Of a DNA stretch of 64,000 nt, positions 48,799-60,289 are shown piece after piece. The stretch covers positions 294,190,347 through 294,254,346 of the forward strand of contig JBOZIK010000001.1 in NCBI GenBank assembly GCA_051453625.1. The letters run 5' to 3'. This DNA comes from Welwitschia mirabilis. Its lineage: Eukaryota > Gnetophyta > Gnetopsida > Welwitschiales. The notes under the pieces were generated by a model that made no database searches, was not told the DNA's origin, and saw nothing but the letters and a program-made list of their open reading frames with translations. The translations under genes and the position numbers were made by a program. The stretch's first letter is position 1, and the number at the start of each line of letters is the position of its first letter.

Positions 48799-50088
48799 TG
48801 TTGAAAATCCATTATCATTGATTAAATTAACAAGTTTTTATAGTAAGTCAATTGTGCAGAGATTTTCCAGCATCCGGAGATAGACTCCTAAGACCAGGCG
48901 ACCAACTTGTTAAAGAACTATAAAAGGTGATCAGACATAGAACATCGAGTAACCAAACTAATGTAGATAAAGAAAATGACTAATTGCAGAATGGGAACCT
49001 ATTCCGTCATACTAGACAACCGAGCTAACACATCAAGGAGAAGTGCGGTTTAAGAATGGGTGACCGAAAACGCTTATTTAGATAACCCAGTTTGAGCCTT
49101 TATGTAAGAACTAGGGCAAACATGAGTGATCGCTAAATAGACACAGGCAACTGCATTGCAATTTATGAAATTCAATCTAATGACAGAATAGACGACTGAC
49201 TAATTTCAGACGGGTGACTGCATAACTATCAGTGAAGCTTGAGTCTACTGAACGTAAGGACGACTAAAGGATATAATTATGGAGTGATTGCATTCTACCC
49301 AATCTACCCTTAAAAGGTCGACCAAGTAACAAATATCAGGGCGACTAAGTAAAGGTCGACTGCATATAAACATAATGGTGATCGAAGATGTATCTATTCT
49401 GTACTAAGAAATCTATGACAAACAAGGACAACCGAAGATTAGAACTAAGGATGACTAGAGATTCGGGTGACCTAGTACTGTATTAACGTTGACCATACCA
49501 AGTAAAAATATAATCGTTACATTTTCAATGATTCATCAAAAAGGGCACAACGGTTCATCAAAAGCGCAACGGTTGCTTCATCCTCATCAAATGGTTACCT
49601 TGTGCATCTTTAGTATTTAAGCTCTTTTCCAATCAAAAGGAGGATAACCTTTACTTGTAAGATCAGAGATTGAAAAAGAAGAACTGTCATACTCTTTTAG
49701 CATTGTATCTGAACTAGTTTTAAGTTCAGATTTCTGATTTAATCTATCATTGCACCTACTTAGAAGAAGAGATTGTTGCACCTCTGAGAGAAAATCTGTG
49801 CATCTATGCATTCTTTTTTCTTCCATTCATCTATGGTTAAGCATTAGCTATAAAATCTTCTAAAGTTGTGAAAGGTTATTTGATGAGCCTAAAAACCATT
49901 ATTGGATACTAATATATACTAGCTAAGAACAAGGAGTCTAAGGGGCTGAAGGGTGGTGTATATCCACCATCAAATATCTTGTTTTTGTATTACATATCTA
50001 CTTGTCTTTTTCGCGGGTTGTGAAGAATAAGGAAATTGATTTTTAAAAACCTATTCACCTCTCCTCTAGGATCAATACTCTACTTTTA
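48799..50088 (+). repeat. 3' LTR of the Sirevirus-like element
   Basis: 1290 bp, 60 longer than the 5' LTR. The extra bases include a stretch near 49133-49150 (CTAAATAGACACAGGC) and one near 49988-50015 (before GCGGGTTGTGAAG). It ends CTCTACTTTTA and is followed by AAATA. Confidence 0.95.
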
Positions 50089-50093
50089 AAATA

Positions 50094-50775
50094 TATTATG
50101 CTAACAGTTATTTTGTTAATAATTACTTACATGATTGATTCTAGATGGAAAAGTAGACAAACAATACAATTATGAAGGCACTTGTTCAAGAACCTTGCTT
50201 CTTAGCAAAATCATATATTTGTCATTGTGTTACAGGATGGGTACTTATGCAAAAAGATAGAGAGATGCATAAAATAATGTAAAATAGTGGTGTATGCATG
50301 GAAGTAATGACAAAGTATAGAGATAGAACAGAGGATGCTAATTATAAGAAAGAAATGCTAGTTTATTATGGTGTTGTGAAATCAATTATTAAACTAGATT
50401 ACATTGAATTTAAACAAAAAATATCCAAATATGATTGGATGAATATATAAGATCAAAAAAATGGCACAAATATGATTATAGTTTAGATACTACTATAGTA
50501 AACCAACAAAATTTGAAGGAAGAAGAAAAGGCATATGATGAACCATTCATTCTTACATCTCAAGAAATTCAAGTCTTTTATTCTAAGGATCTTTTAGATC
50601 TAAAGTAGCATGTTGTACTAGACTCACCTCAAATGGTGATAAAATATGTTGATAATAAGAATACTTTTGTAATAGGGGCAATCATCAACTTGCAAATCTG
50701 GATAGTGCTTCAGTTTATAATAATGAAGATGATCTTTCTCATCCTAATAGAGATGGGAAATGGATAGAATGATGT
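50094..50775 (+). pseudogene. CACTA TNP2, 3' part (DUF4216-like) after the copia insertion
   Basis: The reading resumes with VMTKYRDRTEDANYKKEMLV (about 50304-50365), YYGVVKSIIKLDYIEFK, then KYDWMNI (compare FKCDWVDV) and, after stops, DEPFILTSQEIQVFYSKD (50535-50590) with HVVLDSPQ. This is the DUF4216-type C terminus that follows DUF4218 in TNP2 proteins. Its position exactly where the upstream part stops shows that the copia element split one gene. Confidence 0.85.
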
Positions 50776-51185
50776 ACTTTTATAATCATAGATTTCATGT
50801 ATGAGTTATAGAATTTTTCCATTCTAAGTTTTCTTCCTAATTTATTATAATATTTTAATTAGATTATAGTTAAATGACATCTTATATATGTTATCTGAAT
50901 TTGTATTTGTGAAATGGATTATAGCTTTGTCCACTTGTTTTTATGTGAAATGTTTTTTCCTATTTGACAAATAGTTAATGTCATCTTATATTTGAATTTT
51001 ACTATGAAAATATTATGAACATTACTAATTGTATTTGGAAATGAAAGAAAGAATGATTGAAGAAAATAGTAAAAATAACACGGAAGTATAGGTCTAGAAA
51101 TTAAAAAAGATAATAGTATATTAATTTACAATGTTAGATTTAATGTTTATCATGATATTATTTGGTAAATAAGTACATGTATTCT
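50776..51185 (+). other. Spacer between TNP2 and the TNPA-like gene
   Basis: AT-rich and noncoding; no promoter element I can support. Confidence 0.5.
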
Positions 51186-53010
51186 TATAATGTTAGTAAA
51201 AGAAATAGATAAAGGCAATAGTTCAAAACCTTCCAAAAGACATAGGAAAAAATCAATTAGAGAAATTACTTCTAATGGAGGCCCTTTAAAGGTTTCAAAT
51301 TAATGAATTTGGTCAACCCCTTGGTTTGAACTAAAAATGTTATCTACTTATTTGGGATCCATTACTGGAACCTATGTATCAATTATCATCCCTTCATGGA
51401 AAATGATTGAACATCAAAGAAAGGACTTCTTATGGAGTTTGATAAAGGTATTTTTAACATTGTTTTATTATGATTAAAGGAATAATGATGTTATCATACT
51501 TTTTAGTGAGTCAATTATAATCACAATTTGAAGTGGATGACATTACCAAAGAAACAATGTTGCTAAGCATAAATAACTATTAGAAAAATAAAAATATGAA
51601 ATGCAAAAGAATTTCAATTATAATAGTGAAAATTCTAAAGAAATAGAGAATAGCATACTGCCAGGAGTGAAACCCAAAGATTGGGATGTGTTTGTGACCC
51701 AGAGTATCATGAAAGATTTTTAGGTAGTTTAATACTTTAATTCATAACTAAAAATGTTGTTTCTATGAGAATATATGAAATGCATTATTTTTTATCGTAT
51801 TTCACTCTTACCTCTAAAAAAGAAGGATAACAAATCAAAGTTGTGCATACCCTAATATAAGAGCTGTCATGAAGCTATAAGAGTCACAGACAATATTGTA
51901 AGTATAAAGAAGCAGTCAAATTTATTTATAACTATTGTTATCTTAGTTCTTAATGAAATATTTCTATAGATTATATGCAAAAGCTTGAACTAGATAATCA
52001 AGAATGGCCAAATATGTTTATTGTATGGGATAAATTACACTTAAAAGATGAAGTCCTATGTTCATCGAAAGAGGGTCAAGATAAATTAGTTAGTACTTAA
52101 GCATTTTTAAATAGACTATTATCTAATAGATAAAGATTTCTTGATTTTTGATAATATTATATTACTCTTAATATTAATAGGATCATTTCAAAAAAATATC
52201 TTCATCTAGTAATGCACATAAAGAAACAAGTAAAACAAATCCTATAGCATCCACTTTTAGGAAAAACAATTGAGGTAGAGTGTGTGTAATGGGAAAGGGA
52301 ATTTCTCCACCCTGGCTTTTTAAATCGAAGTCTTTATGTAATAAACTACATGACAAACAATTTCAAAGGAAATCTTTAGAAGTAGTTGTCTCTAATTTAA
52401 AGTCATAACTGGTTCAAATGTAAAAACAAATAGAGGATAAAATAAATGATCTTATGGAAGTAGCATTATCAAAATTTATGGTAATTTTATATTTAAATAT
52501 AATCATAAATGCATATAAATCATCTTAGCTAGAAAATGATCATAATATTTTGTTTCTATTTAGACTAGAATAAAACAAGAAAGGTTATTATCTTCAGCTA
52601 TAGAAACTTTTTTTTGTTCATCATCACAATTCATGCCTAGTATGGTAAAATTTTAATATAACTCAAAGACTTACAAAATCATTTACTTATCTAAACTACA
52701 TGTATGATTGAAATATATATGCTTCTTCGTCTTATAGGAGTTATCGCTAACTACTTTATTAAATAATAATAAGTATAAAATTGCTTCACAAGATGATTGT
52801 GACACTATTGTTGTTGTAGGAAAGGTTGTATGTATAATCCAAACACAATATTCCATTGCTGTAGATTAGCTAGAAAATTCTTTAAGATTGTGATAGATAC
52901 TATACTTAAAGATTGTACTGCTATGTTTAAGAAATCTGAAGGAGTGGAGATTCCTGAGGATGTTAGAGTTTGAGGATTTATAGCATGATCCAAAAGCTTT
53001 ATTTCTTTTG
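51186..53010 (+). pseudogene. TNPA-like gene of the CACTA element (Transposase_24-like)
   Basis: TNPA-type proteins bind the subterminal repeats. Pieces on the plus strand: SKRHRKKSIREIT (51215-51255), NEFGQPLG (compare EFNEYGQPIG), then LSTYLGSITGTYVSI and WKMIEHQRKDFLWSLIK (51335-51450), KPKDWDVFVTQSIMKDF (51670-51720), EWPNMFIVWDKLHLKDE (about 52000-52050), a basic/coiled segment SLEVVVSNLKSQLVQMQK (52370-52425), and a C-terminal VVVGKVVCI with VLLCLRNLKEW (52810-52945). The order matches plant TNPA-like (Transposase_24) proteins: a DNA-binding part, the DW box, and a coiled coil. Introns may separate the pieces. Stops and shifts show it is dead. Confidence 0.75.
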
Positions 53011-54880
53011 ATGATTAAGAAAATCTTGTTTTAGCCCCTAATGTAAGAAATGTCTCTTTGCATGTATAAAAATGATGAAATGTGTTTGAGTTAAAACATT
53101 TTGTTAAAATTTATAATTTTTTACTTAAAGGAATATGTTACCATTTGTTGTTTATGAAAGTATGTATCATTAACATTATCTTTTGTATTACTTTTACTAA
53201 CATTATATTTAAGTGCAAGTAACTCTACCAATAGAATTACTTTTGATATTCTAATATTATTTCCAAACCCCATAAAGGAGGAGAGTTTGCAAACGTTATC
53301 TTAAGCAATTATTGTTTACATCTAACTATTAATGATTTTATAGCTTATATGTTTCTAATATGTTTTTGTAATGTAGGCACAATACATTGGCTTTCTATTG
53401 ATTATATTTCCTATGTTTTTTTCATAATTATAACTTTTATTTTTCTAATATATGAGTCTTCAATTTTTTGTTAGTCCCTTAAATGTGACATTGGCTCTTT
53501 ATTTACTGTGTTAAAAGATTACTTTAGGGTACTTGCTATGGTACTCCACATTTATTATTCTAGTTTTTTATACCTTAATAGACATGGTTGGGTTACTATA
53601 GTTTCTTATATTATTAGTTAGGTTTCAAGCTAGGTATTTTTCCTATATAAGCTCTTTTTACTTACAATTCTCTAAATACAACAAACATTGTCAAGTGTGT
53701 GATAAGTGTGTGGATGTATTGATCACCATTATTGGGTAATGCTAATTTCTCATTTAAGTTTGTGTTGTGAACATTTTTCAATGTTTAACATTTTTCATGT
53801 ATGAAATTATTTTACCTGAATGAAAATGGGGGAAATAGCACATCTGTTACGAGTCAATTCTTAATATTTGTTGAGTAACTAAATCAATAGGAAGAATTAC
53901 AAAGGCTTTTTTATACTGATGGTTTCTGCATTTCTTCTTATAAATTCTTATATCTTATGAATGATTGATGTATCCTAATAATAACTATAAATGAATATGT
54001 GTATATTTCCCTTGAGATATTTATTACATCAATTATTACAAGGCACTCTTATCACCACGTTTGCTTTAGTTCCAAACCCATAATCAAACAGGCAAACTTG
54101 CAACAAAGCGTCCTGATCCTTAAGATGAATTATTTGCTCAATTCTTAAAGAAAACTTGTAATAATCCTAATAGGTATGAATTCAATAATTTAGTTTTGTA
54201 TTATTACATAATTTTTTAATAGAACATTACTTTATTATGTTGCTTTGATTTCATACATATTTTAAGATAGTTTACTTTTACTACTAATCCTTATCATGTC
54301 ATTCAAAAAGTTAGATTTTGTATAACTTGTATATGTCATGTGAAGAGTGTCTGATTTTTCCAACAAAATTTCATTTTGAATGACAAGAAATGCTTCACGT
54401 TAAATATAAATGAATGTATGTAGATTTCCCTTAAGATATTTATTACATTAATTATTATAAGGAAATGACAACACCATGATTACTTCAGTTTCAAACCCAT
54501 AGTTAAATTGAACTAATAATGTGTAATATATTTTCTTCACATATTTGACATTAATGAAGGTTAAACTCAGGAATGACACACCTCTGCGATTCTTCTTTAA
54601 TATGTTTCACTCATCTCTTTACTCAATTACTTTGTATTATACTTTTAGTTTTTCTTAATAATTTACTTTTAGCTATGCTTTAAATATCTCATGAAAGCCA
54701 TTGAATTTGCATTTCTAGTAAACTACAAAAATATGATTGAGAAATAATCAGTGTAAAAAAAGCAAACTTATCAACAATAACTTAGTTCCTTTAAGCATAA
54801 TAGAGTATATATAGAGAAATATCCAAGAGAAACAACATTCTTTATTGAGTAATAAGACACCAGTATGAATGGGAGTTTTA
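53011..54880. other. AT-rich spacer with one direct repeat and an LTR-like TATA region
   Basis: No gene is supported. About 105 bases at 53987-54090 recur at 54402-54508 in direct orientation (common words: TTTCCCTT, GATATTTATTACAT, TTCAAACCCATA or its variant). The area 53480-53760 has a TATATAA box at 53645-53651 and could be a decayed LTR, without a partner in the window. Confidence 0.4.
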
Positions 54881-55720
54881 ATCACTAGTATTAGCACATT
54901 TCCTTTCTTGGCTTATAAGGATATAGAGTTATTAACTCAATTCCTCAAGCAAACCATAAAAGTCAAATTTTAATGAGTAATATTTGGATAACTATGGTTT
55001 AATTTTTCATATATAATATAATCGAAATAGTTGCAATTTATAAGTGAGGAAGCTTGAAGAATTTGTTGCACTTCTTATGTTCACAATGTTTAAAGCCTTC
55101 TTTGTAGAGTTAGCTTATACTAATAGTAAAGCAGAGGAGGTAGTAAAGGAATTTTTTATTTCATAGCTAAATGTAAATAGGGCCATTACCATTATCATCT
55201 CTCTCTTTGAAGCTCTGACCATGCTATAATAGATATAATCTCTTGAATTCTAATGCTATGTATTCATGTAATTTAATTTCATATAAAAGCAAATTGATAT
55301 TTAAAATAATTACAAGCATAATCTCTTCCTTCATTCTACCAAAATCATAGATAATACTTTAGGGATAGATGAGATTGTAAGAATCCATGTATTCTAAATT
55401 CACTTCTATTTATTTATATTAGCATATATGTTTCTACTGAACTTCTTAAATAAATAAAAACTTTTGTAATTGCAAAAAAATTAGGTAAAGCTTAAGGAAG
55501 CTAGGAGAAAATCTATGGTTAACAAGACAACAGTTTCTATCATAGAGATTTAAAGGTAAGTGTAGCATATCCTATTTAATCATTACTAATGGCCTAAATT
55601 CTTATTCTAGATAGAAGCTAATTTCATATTAGTTCCTGCCATCTTAACAACATCCTTCTCGATGAAAATACTAATGTCAAGGTATTGGATTTTGACCTAA
55701 GTACTCCACCACAGCACTAA
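54880..55720 (+). pseudogene. Receptor-like kinase fragment (WAKL or LRK10L type), possibly captured
   Basis: At 55640-55720 one frame reads HLNNILLDEN, then NVKVLDFDLSTPPQH before a stop. This is the catalytic-loop to activation-loop stretch of Ser/Thr kinases (HRDVKxxNILLDEN...KVxDFGLSRP); the HRD-K part is damaged and DFG reads DFD, so it is inactive. Upstream, at 54898-54927, FPFLAYKDIE resembles the FxYKELE entry of wall-associated kinase-like proteins. The pieces in between are not readable, so introns or decay are likely. It lies in the same orientation as the TNP2/TNPA genes, between TNPA and the ABCB fragment. The kinase call from the second motif is firm; the subfamily is a guess. 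Confidence 0.6.
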
Positions 55721-57474
55721 AGAGTATGAATTTCTTTTCAATGAGAGCATATAAAACCATCATCATTTTGTTATTGTACCTATTATATATGTCTCTCTAT
55801 AAGCATAGATTATAAACCTTAATGACTTCCAAATTTCAGAGAGATGAATTACTACATATAACCTATGGAATTCTCAGGTAAGTAGTACTAAAGGTTCACA
55901 TGCATCTTGATAATTTTAGCGTCTATGCCTATACAAAATGATTTATGAAAGGAAGTACTACAAAGATGATGATTTAAATGTTATAAGTCTTATCTAACAG
56001 AGAAGGGGCTCCATTCTTCCACCAAAGTTTATGTATGTAGACATGCATGGAAAGTTCTAAAAACATATTCTCCTTCTTTACAATTAATTCTACCTATGTC
56101 TTTAATTGTATAAGATAGTTTTTTAATAGTTAACTTTGTTTTGAAGGCTTAATTAATTAATTCTATTAGAACTATTTGTTTAATCCTTTCTTGTGATTAT
56201 AACATAAATATATGATTTCCTTTACTAATAGTTGTGATAAATCCTTAGTTTTATCTACACCTATAGCTACATTCTCAAATGCTAAAATCAAAGGCCTTAA
56301 AAGATCTTGTTTAGAATATTTTGATCTATTAAGATAAAGCATGGAGTACGCCCTTTTAATTTTAGTTTCATTATTTGATTTAACTATTCTTTCGATGTTA
56401 TCTTATCACTTTATTTCATGTTTATTACTTAGTATTGAAAATACTTCTAAGACTTTCTTGATGTTGAAATCATATTCCTTGTTTTAGGATTTTGAAATAG
56501 TTATTAGAAAGCATGGTACTTAGCTATCTCGTGGGTATAACAAAAGGATTACTATTACCAAGATCATTTTAAGAAACCTTAAGATCTTACTTCTAGATAA
56601 ATCCATTAGTGCTATTGATGTAGAATCTGAAAAAATTATTCAAGACGCCCTTAATAATTAAGGATTAATAGAACTATAATAGTTATTATAACTCATCATC
56701 TAACCACAATACGAAATGCCCATATGCTCTAACATGATTCAATTATTGAAAAAAATGTATATTAAATAGATTTATTTCACTTGGTTTCTCAAAACTAAGT
56801 TTTGGATTATTTGCCTTGCACATGCAAAATCATTAATGAAATAGGCTATATGTTATGTTCTGAATGCCATGTAGCATTATTTTTCAACTCTAATATGCAT
56901 CACAACCCCATGAGAAGCTAATTTAGAATCCTAATGGCTTATGTTCAATATCTGTACATCTATAAGAAACTAAAAAAATAAAAGACGAGCCTTTAAAATA
57001 TTTTGACAAAATAAAGCATAGTTATATGTCTAAAATCTAGGTCTACTATAAAATATGGAATGAAGATGCTAGCAATAAAGTGAGCATGAAAGTGGATGAG
57101 AATACATATGAATTTAATAAGACTAAGCTAAAAAGCTTATATTATAGACTGATTTCTCTTAGTAAGGAAGACATCCCCAACCTGATATTTGGATCATTTA
57201 GTGGAGCAGTAATAGAGTTATTTTTCCCTATTAAAATGCTTCTTAAAAGAGTAACTCAAGCTATATTTGAAGCTCCATATAATCTTTAAAAGAATTGTGA
57301 CTTTTGGTTACTCATTTCAGTCCTTCTCGGAGTATACACATTGCTTTTCACCCCTTCACAAGTGTTCTATTTTATTCTAGTTTATGCCAAACTAGTAAGG
57401 TGCATAAAGGCAAATATTTTGAAGAAAATATTATGTCAAGAGATCAATTAGTTTGATCATGCTGAAAATAATAG

Positions 57475-57569
57475 GTATCGATAATGATTATGAATATATA
57501 AAATGTAGAATTCTATCTTAGCATAGATTTGAACATGTCTTTTAATGGTAGATGATATTTTAATTTTAG
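57475..57569 (+). other. Retained GT-AG intron in the ABCB fragment
   Basis: Donor ATAG|GTATCG and acceptor TTTTAG|CTATG. Coding similarity stops at QEIN-FDHAENN and resumes at YDLTTKLAIDARN, two parts adjacent in ABCB proteins. Confidence 0.7.
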
Positions 57570-58612
57570 CTATGATTTAACTACAAAATTAGCAATAGAT
57601 GCAAGAAATGTTGATATAATTGTGGGTGATCACTAGCTTTTGTAGTTTAAAATCTTACTTATATTGTTGCTGCCCTTGTGATTTCATTCTGAGTAAGCTT
57701 GGAATTTTCATTAGTGATTATGGTGCTATTGGTATCAATAGACTTACAAGTTTGAACTCAGACCAAGATTGTGAAGGATTTCAATGCAAAAATTTAGGTG
57801 TGATTCAAAGCATACATCATCTTAATTTTCCAGAGGATGAAGAAAAATTTCACTTTATAGTAAACTATTATTTTGCTTTCTTGTAATAATATTTCATATT
57901 GGGATTTTTAAATTCTTTAAGTTTATTTATTAAGTTACATTTGAAAACATTATGAAATGTAAAATCTGATGAACCAAAATATAAGATGATGTATGAAGAT
58001 GTGATTCAACAAGTGAATGAGGTAGTGAGAAGAATCTTCACTATTGCTTCTTTGTGTACAAAACAAAACATCATAAATCTTTATAATCAGCATTATAATA
58101 CACCATCAAAGAATTTGATGAAAATGGGAGTTATACTTGGAGCAAGTGTTAGAGTAATGAACTTTCTCATGTTCAGAGCATATTCATTAATCTTTTGGTT
58201 TAGTGGACATTTGATTGCAAACCAAAATATAAGGTTTAATAATCTATTTATAGTAATGTAACTTTCTTTCTTTGATTACCTTTCTAAGCTCTTTATTCTA
58301 TTATAGATACAAATACTTAGGCTAGCTCTGTGATCTTGATTTAATTTGTTAATCAATCATAAGCATATTTTGTATTGAAGGTATTCTTCTCTTTATTAAC
58401 GTGTGTTATTGTAATATCTTAAACAATTATTCTTTCTCCTAATATTTCAGAGTTAAAGGCATCTATGATATCTATTTTCAAAATGACAAATCAGACTAAT
58501 GTTAGAAAATGTGAGAGGACATGTTTTTCTCTATAATGTGTGGTTTAGATATCCAACACACTTAAACATACAAATATTTCAAGTTTCATTCCTCTCTATC
58601 CCTTCTAACAAG

Positions 58613-58684
58613 GTAACAAAGCATTTATGTGTATGTTTTAAAAGAAACTTGACATGTTCCTAACCAATTCGCTACATTTTCTAG
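58613..58684 (+). other. Retained GT-AG intron in the ABCB fragment, before Walker A
   Basis: Donor AACAAG|GTAACA and acceptor TTTCTAG|GTAATG. Removing it joins SIPSNK directly to VMVLVG, matching the SGK-TVALVG junction of ABCB proteins. Confidence 0.8.
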
Positions 58685-59180
58685 GTAATGGTCTTAGTAG
58701 GATAAAGTAGAAGTAGGAAAATCACTTATAATATCTTTTTTGTAGAAATTTTATGAACTAGATTTATAAGACATTATTCTTAATGGAATTGTCATAATAA
58801 ATATGTTCTTAAATTATCATAGATAACAAATGGATCTGGTGGGTTAAGAGCTTATTTTATTTAAGGGTATAATTAGGTCAAACATTGCTTATAACTACCT
58901 AGATAAAGAAGAAGAAATGATGGACATGAAACAATAGAAGTCGCCAAATTGTAAAACGCTCATAAATTCATATGTAATATTCCTAATGGTTATGATTCAT
59001 ACATTGGATTGAATGAAGTTAATCCGTCAAGAGGGCAGAAGCAGAGGTAGGGAATTTTCATTGGCAGAGAAATCATTAAAAACATAAGCATATTATTATT
59101 AGATAAGGAAACCAGTGCACTTATCTAATTAAATGTTGTAGCTGCTATCAACACTTCATTTTCAACTCTTTCAAGCCATA

Positions 59181-59880
59181 TGTAGGTTGTAACATACTTC
59201 CCCTTATTAGGAAACACATGGCATTTTTTTTAATTACGCTTTAGTAGTTTCATTACTTGCTCAATAAATCCACATTTCTTTCATCTTTTCCCCCATTTTT
59301 CATTCTATAAGTATTTAGAGAAACTGTGTTGTCAAGTATTCAATTGTCCACTCTCATAGGTTAAAGCAATTGTGGCTAAATCTTACAAGAATTCAATGAT
59401 GATCATTCACCATTCATGATTTATTTCTTAATTTTCAAAAAGCAAAGTTGACCATGATTAAAGCAAAAGACAAAAAAATAAAGTTGGAAAATGTATGTCT
59501 ACATAGGAATATTTATATTAGAAAGTGTTACAAGCATATCATAAATTGTTAATGATACTTTCTTATCTTTTAATTTGAATATGTATGAGGTATACATAAG
59601 TAGTGGGAATTTGATGGCAATTCCAAATTGTCTAATTTTTCTACAAGCATTTATAGTTTATTTTATTTCTTTAAATCATAGGATGGATATTATTAATGCT
59701 TTTTAGCTTTGTGCTAGTTAATCACTTACAACTTTTTGATATCTTATAGACTCAAGAGACAAATTCAAATATAGGCCCTCTAATTGATACTATGATTGGG
59801 AATCTAAAATTTTCCACTACTAATGAATTTTTCTAGTAATAAAAAGATTAAAATTTGAATTAAGGATGGACAATTTATTT
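59181..59880. other. AT-rich spacer
   Basis: No coding or repeat structure that I can defend. A CACTAC word at 59815-59820 was considered as a transposon end and set aside. Confidence 0.4.
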
Positions 59881-59889
59881 TAATTTTCA

Positions 59890-60286
59890 ATATTAAGTTT
59901 ATAATGGCTTTTAGCCATCATTAATTTTTAAGGAAGACAACTTTATCACGGCTCTTTGTCATCACTAATTTTAACCTTTATGATGGCCTTTAGCCATCAT
60001 TAATTTGAATTTTATAATAGCCTTTAGCCATAATTAAGGTGATCTTTTATGATGGCTTTTATCCATTATAATTTTACAACTTTATAATTATTATTAGTTG
60101 TCATTAAATTGAAAACTATGATTGTTTTATCTATTTTTAATAATATTTGATATTATTATTATCATCTTTAATGATAAAATATATAACATCTTTTAATCAT
60201 CATAATGTATTAATAACAAGACTTATAATGATAGCTATTTTAATGATGGTTTTCAACCCTCATTAAAGATCATTGTTATTGTAATA
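59890..60286 (+). repeat. CACTA-like subterminal hairpin repeats, possible right end
   Basis: About six units at roughly 35-bp spacing (starting near 59901, 59944, 59979, 60013, 60048 and 60083) have the form ATGATGGCYTTTAGCCATCATTAA, each self-complementary. Further degenerate units reach 60265 (GATGGTTTTCAACCCTCATTAA). The block ends with CATTGTTATTGTAATA, whose reverse complement matches 10 of 12 bases of a CACTACAATAAC-like terminus. Such subterminal repeats are characteristic of CACTA elements and are where TNPA binds. Orientation and position suit the TNP2/TNPA genes upstream. Confidence 0.65.
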
Positions 60287-60289
60287 TTT

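Larger units (their letters stand above)
40227..50093 (+). mobile_element. Sirevirus-like Ty1/copia element with AAATA target duplication
   Basis: LTRs at 40232-41461 and 48799-50088 flank gag, protease, integrase, RT, RNase H and an extra ORF, in copia order. AAATA stands immediately outside both LTRs (40227-40231 and 50089-50093). The length without the duplication is 9857 bp. The large size, long LTRs, gag type, extra ORF between pol and 3' LTR and two polypurine tracts fit the Sirevirus (SIRE/Maximus) lineage. The element lies inside the CACTA TNP2 gene. By eye the two LTRs differ at many sites, mostly transitions, so the insertion is old. It is defective: stops, YVDD changed, and a duplicated integrase part around a gap. 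Confidence 0.95.
56488..59180 (+). pseudogene. ABCB (MDR/P-glycoprotein type) transporter gene fragment with introns
   Basis: ABCB proteins are full-size ATP-driven exporters of the plasma membrane. The piece starts within the first nucleotide-binding domain (KHGT with LSRGYNKRITI, NLKILLLDKSISAIDVESEK, 56513-56640). It continues with the linker and second transmembrane domain (SLSKEDIPNLIFGSFSGAVI, 57150-57205; FWLLISVLLGVYTLL; TTKLAIDARNVDIIVGDH, 57575-57630; MMYEDVIQQVNEVVRRIFTI, 57986-58045) and the second ATPase domain (VRGHVFLYNVWFRYP, 58512-58560; a damaged Walker A near 58695; GYDSYIGLNEVNPSRGQKQR near 58995-59045; ILLLDKETSAL near 59085-59125). Introns remain: 58613-58684 (GT-AG, 72 nt) and 57475-57569 (GT-AG). 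So it came by DNA, not cDNA. Both Walker B Glu are Lys, and many stops are present. The first transmembrane domain was not found. Confidence 0.88.

Noticed and set aside
56488-59180. Functional ABCB gene
   Set aside because: Damaged Walker A, Walker B Glu replaced, many stops, and the first transmembrane domain not found.
59815-59840. CACTAC word as left end of a small CACTA element
   Set aside because: The following bases do not match the inverted right terminus, and no subterminal repeats follow at once.
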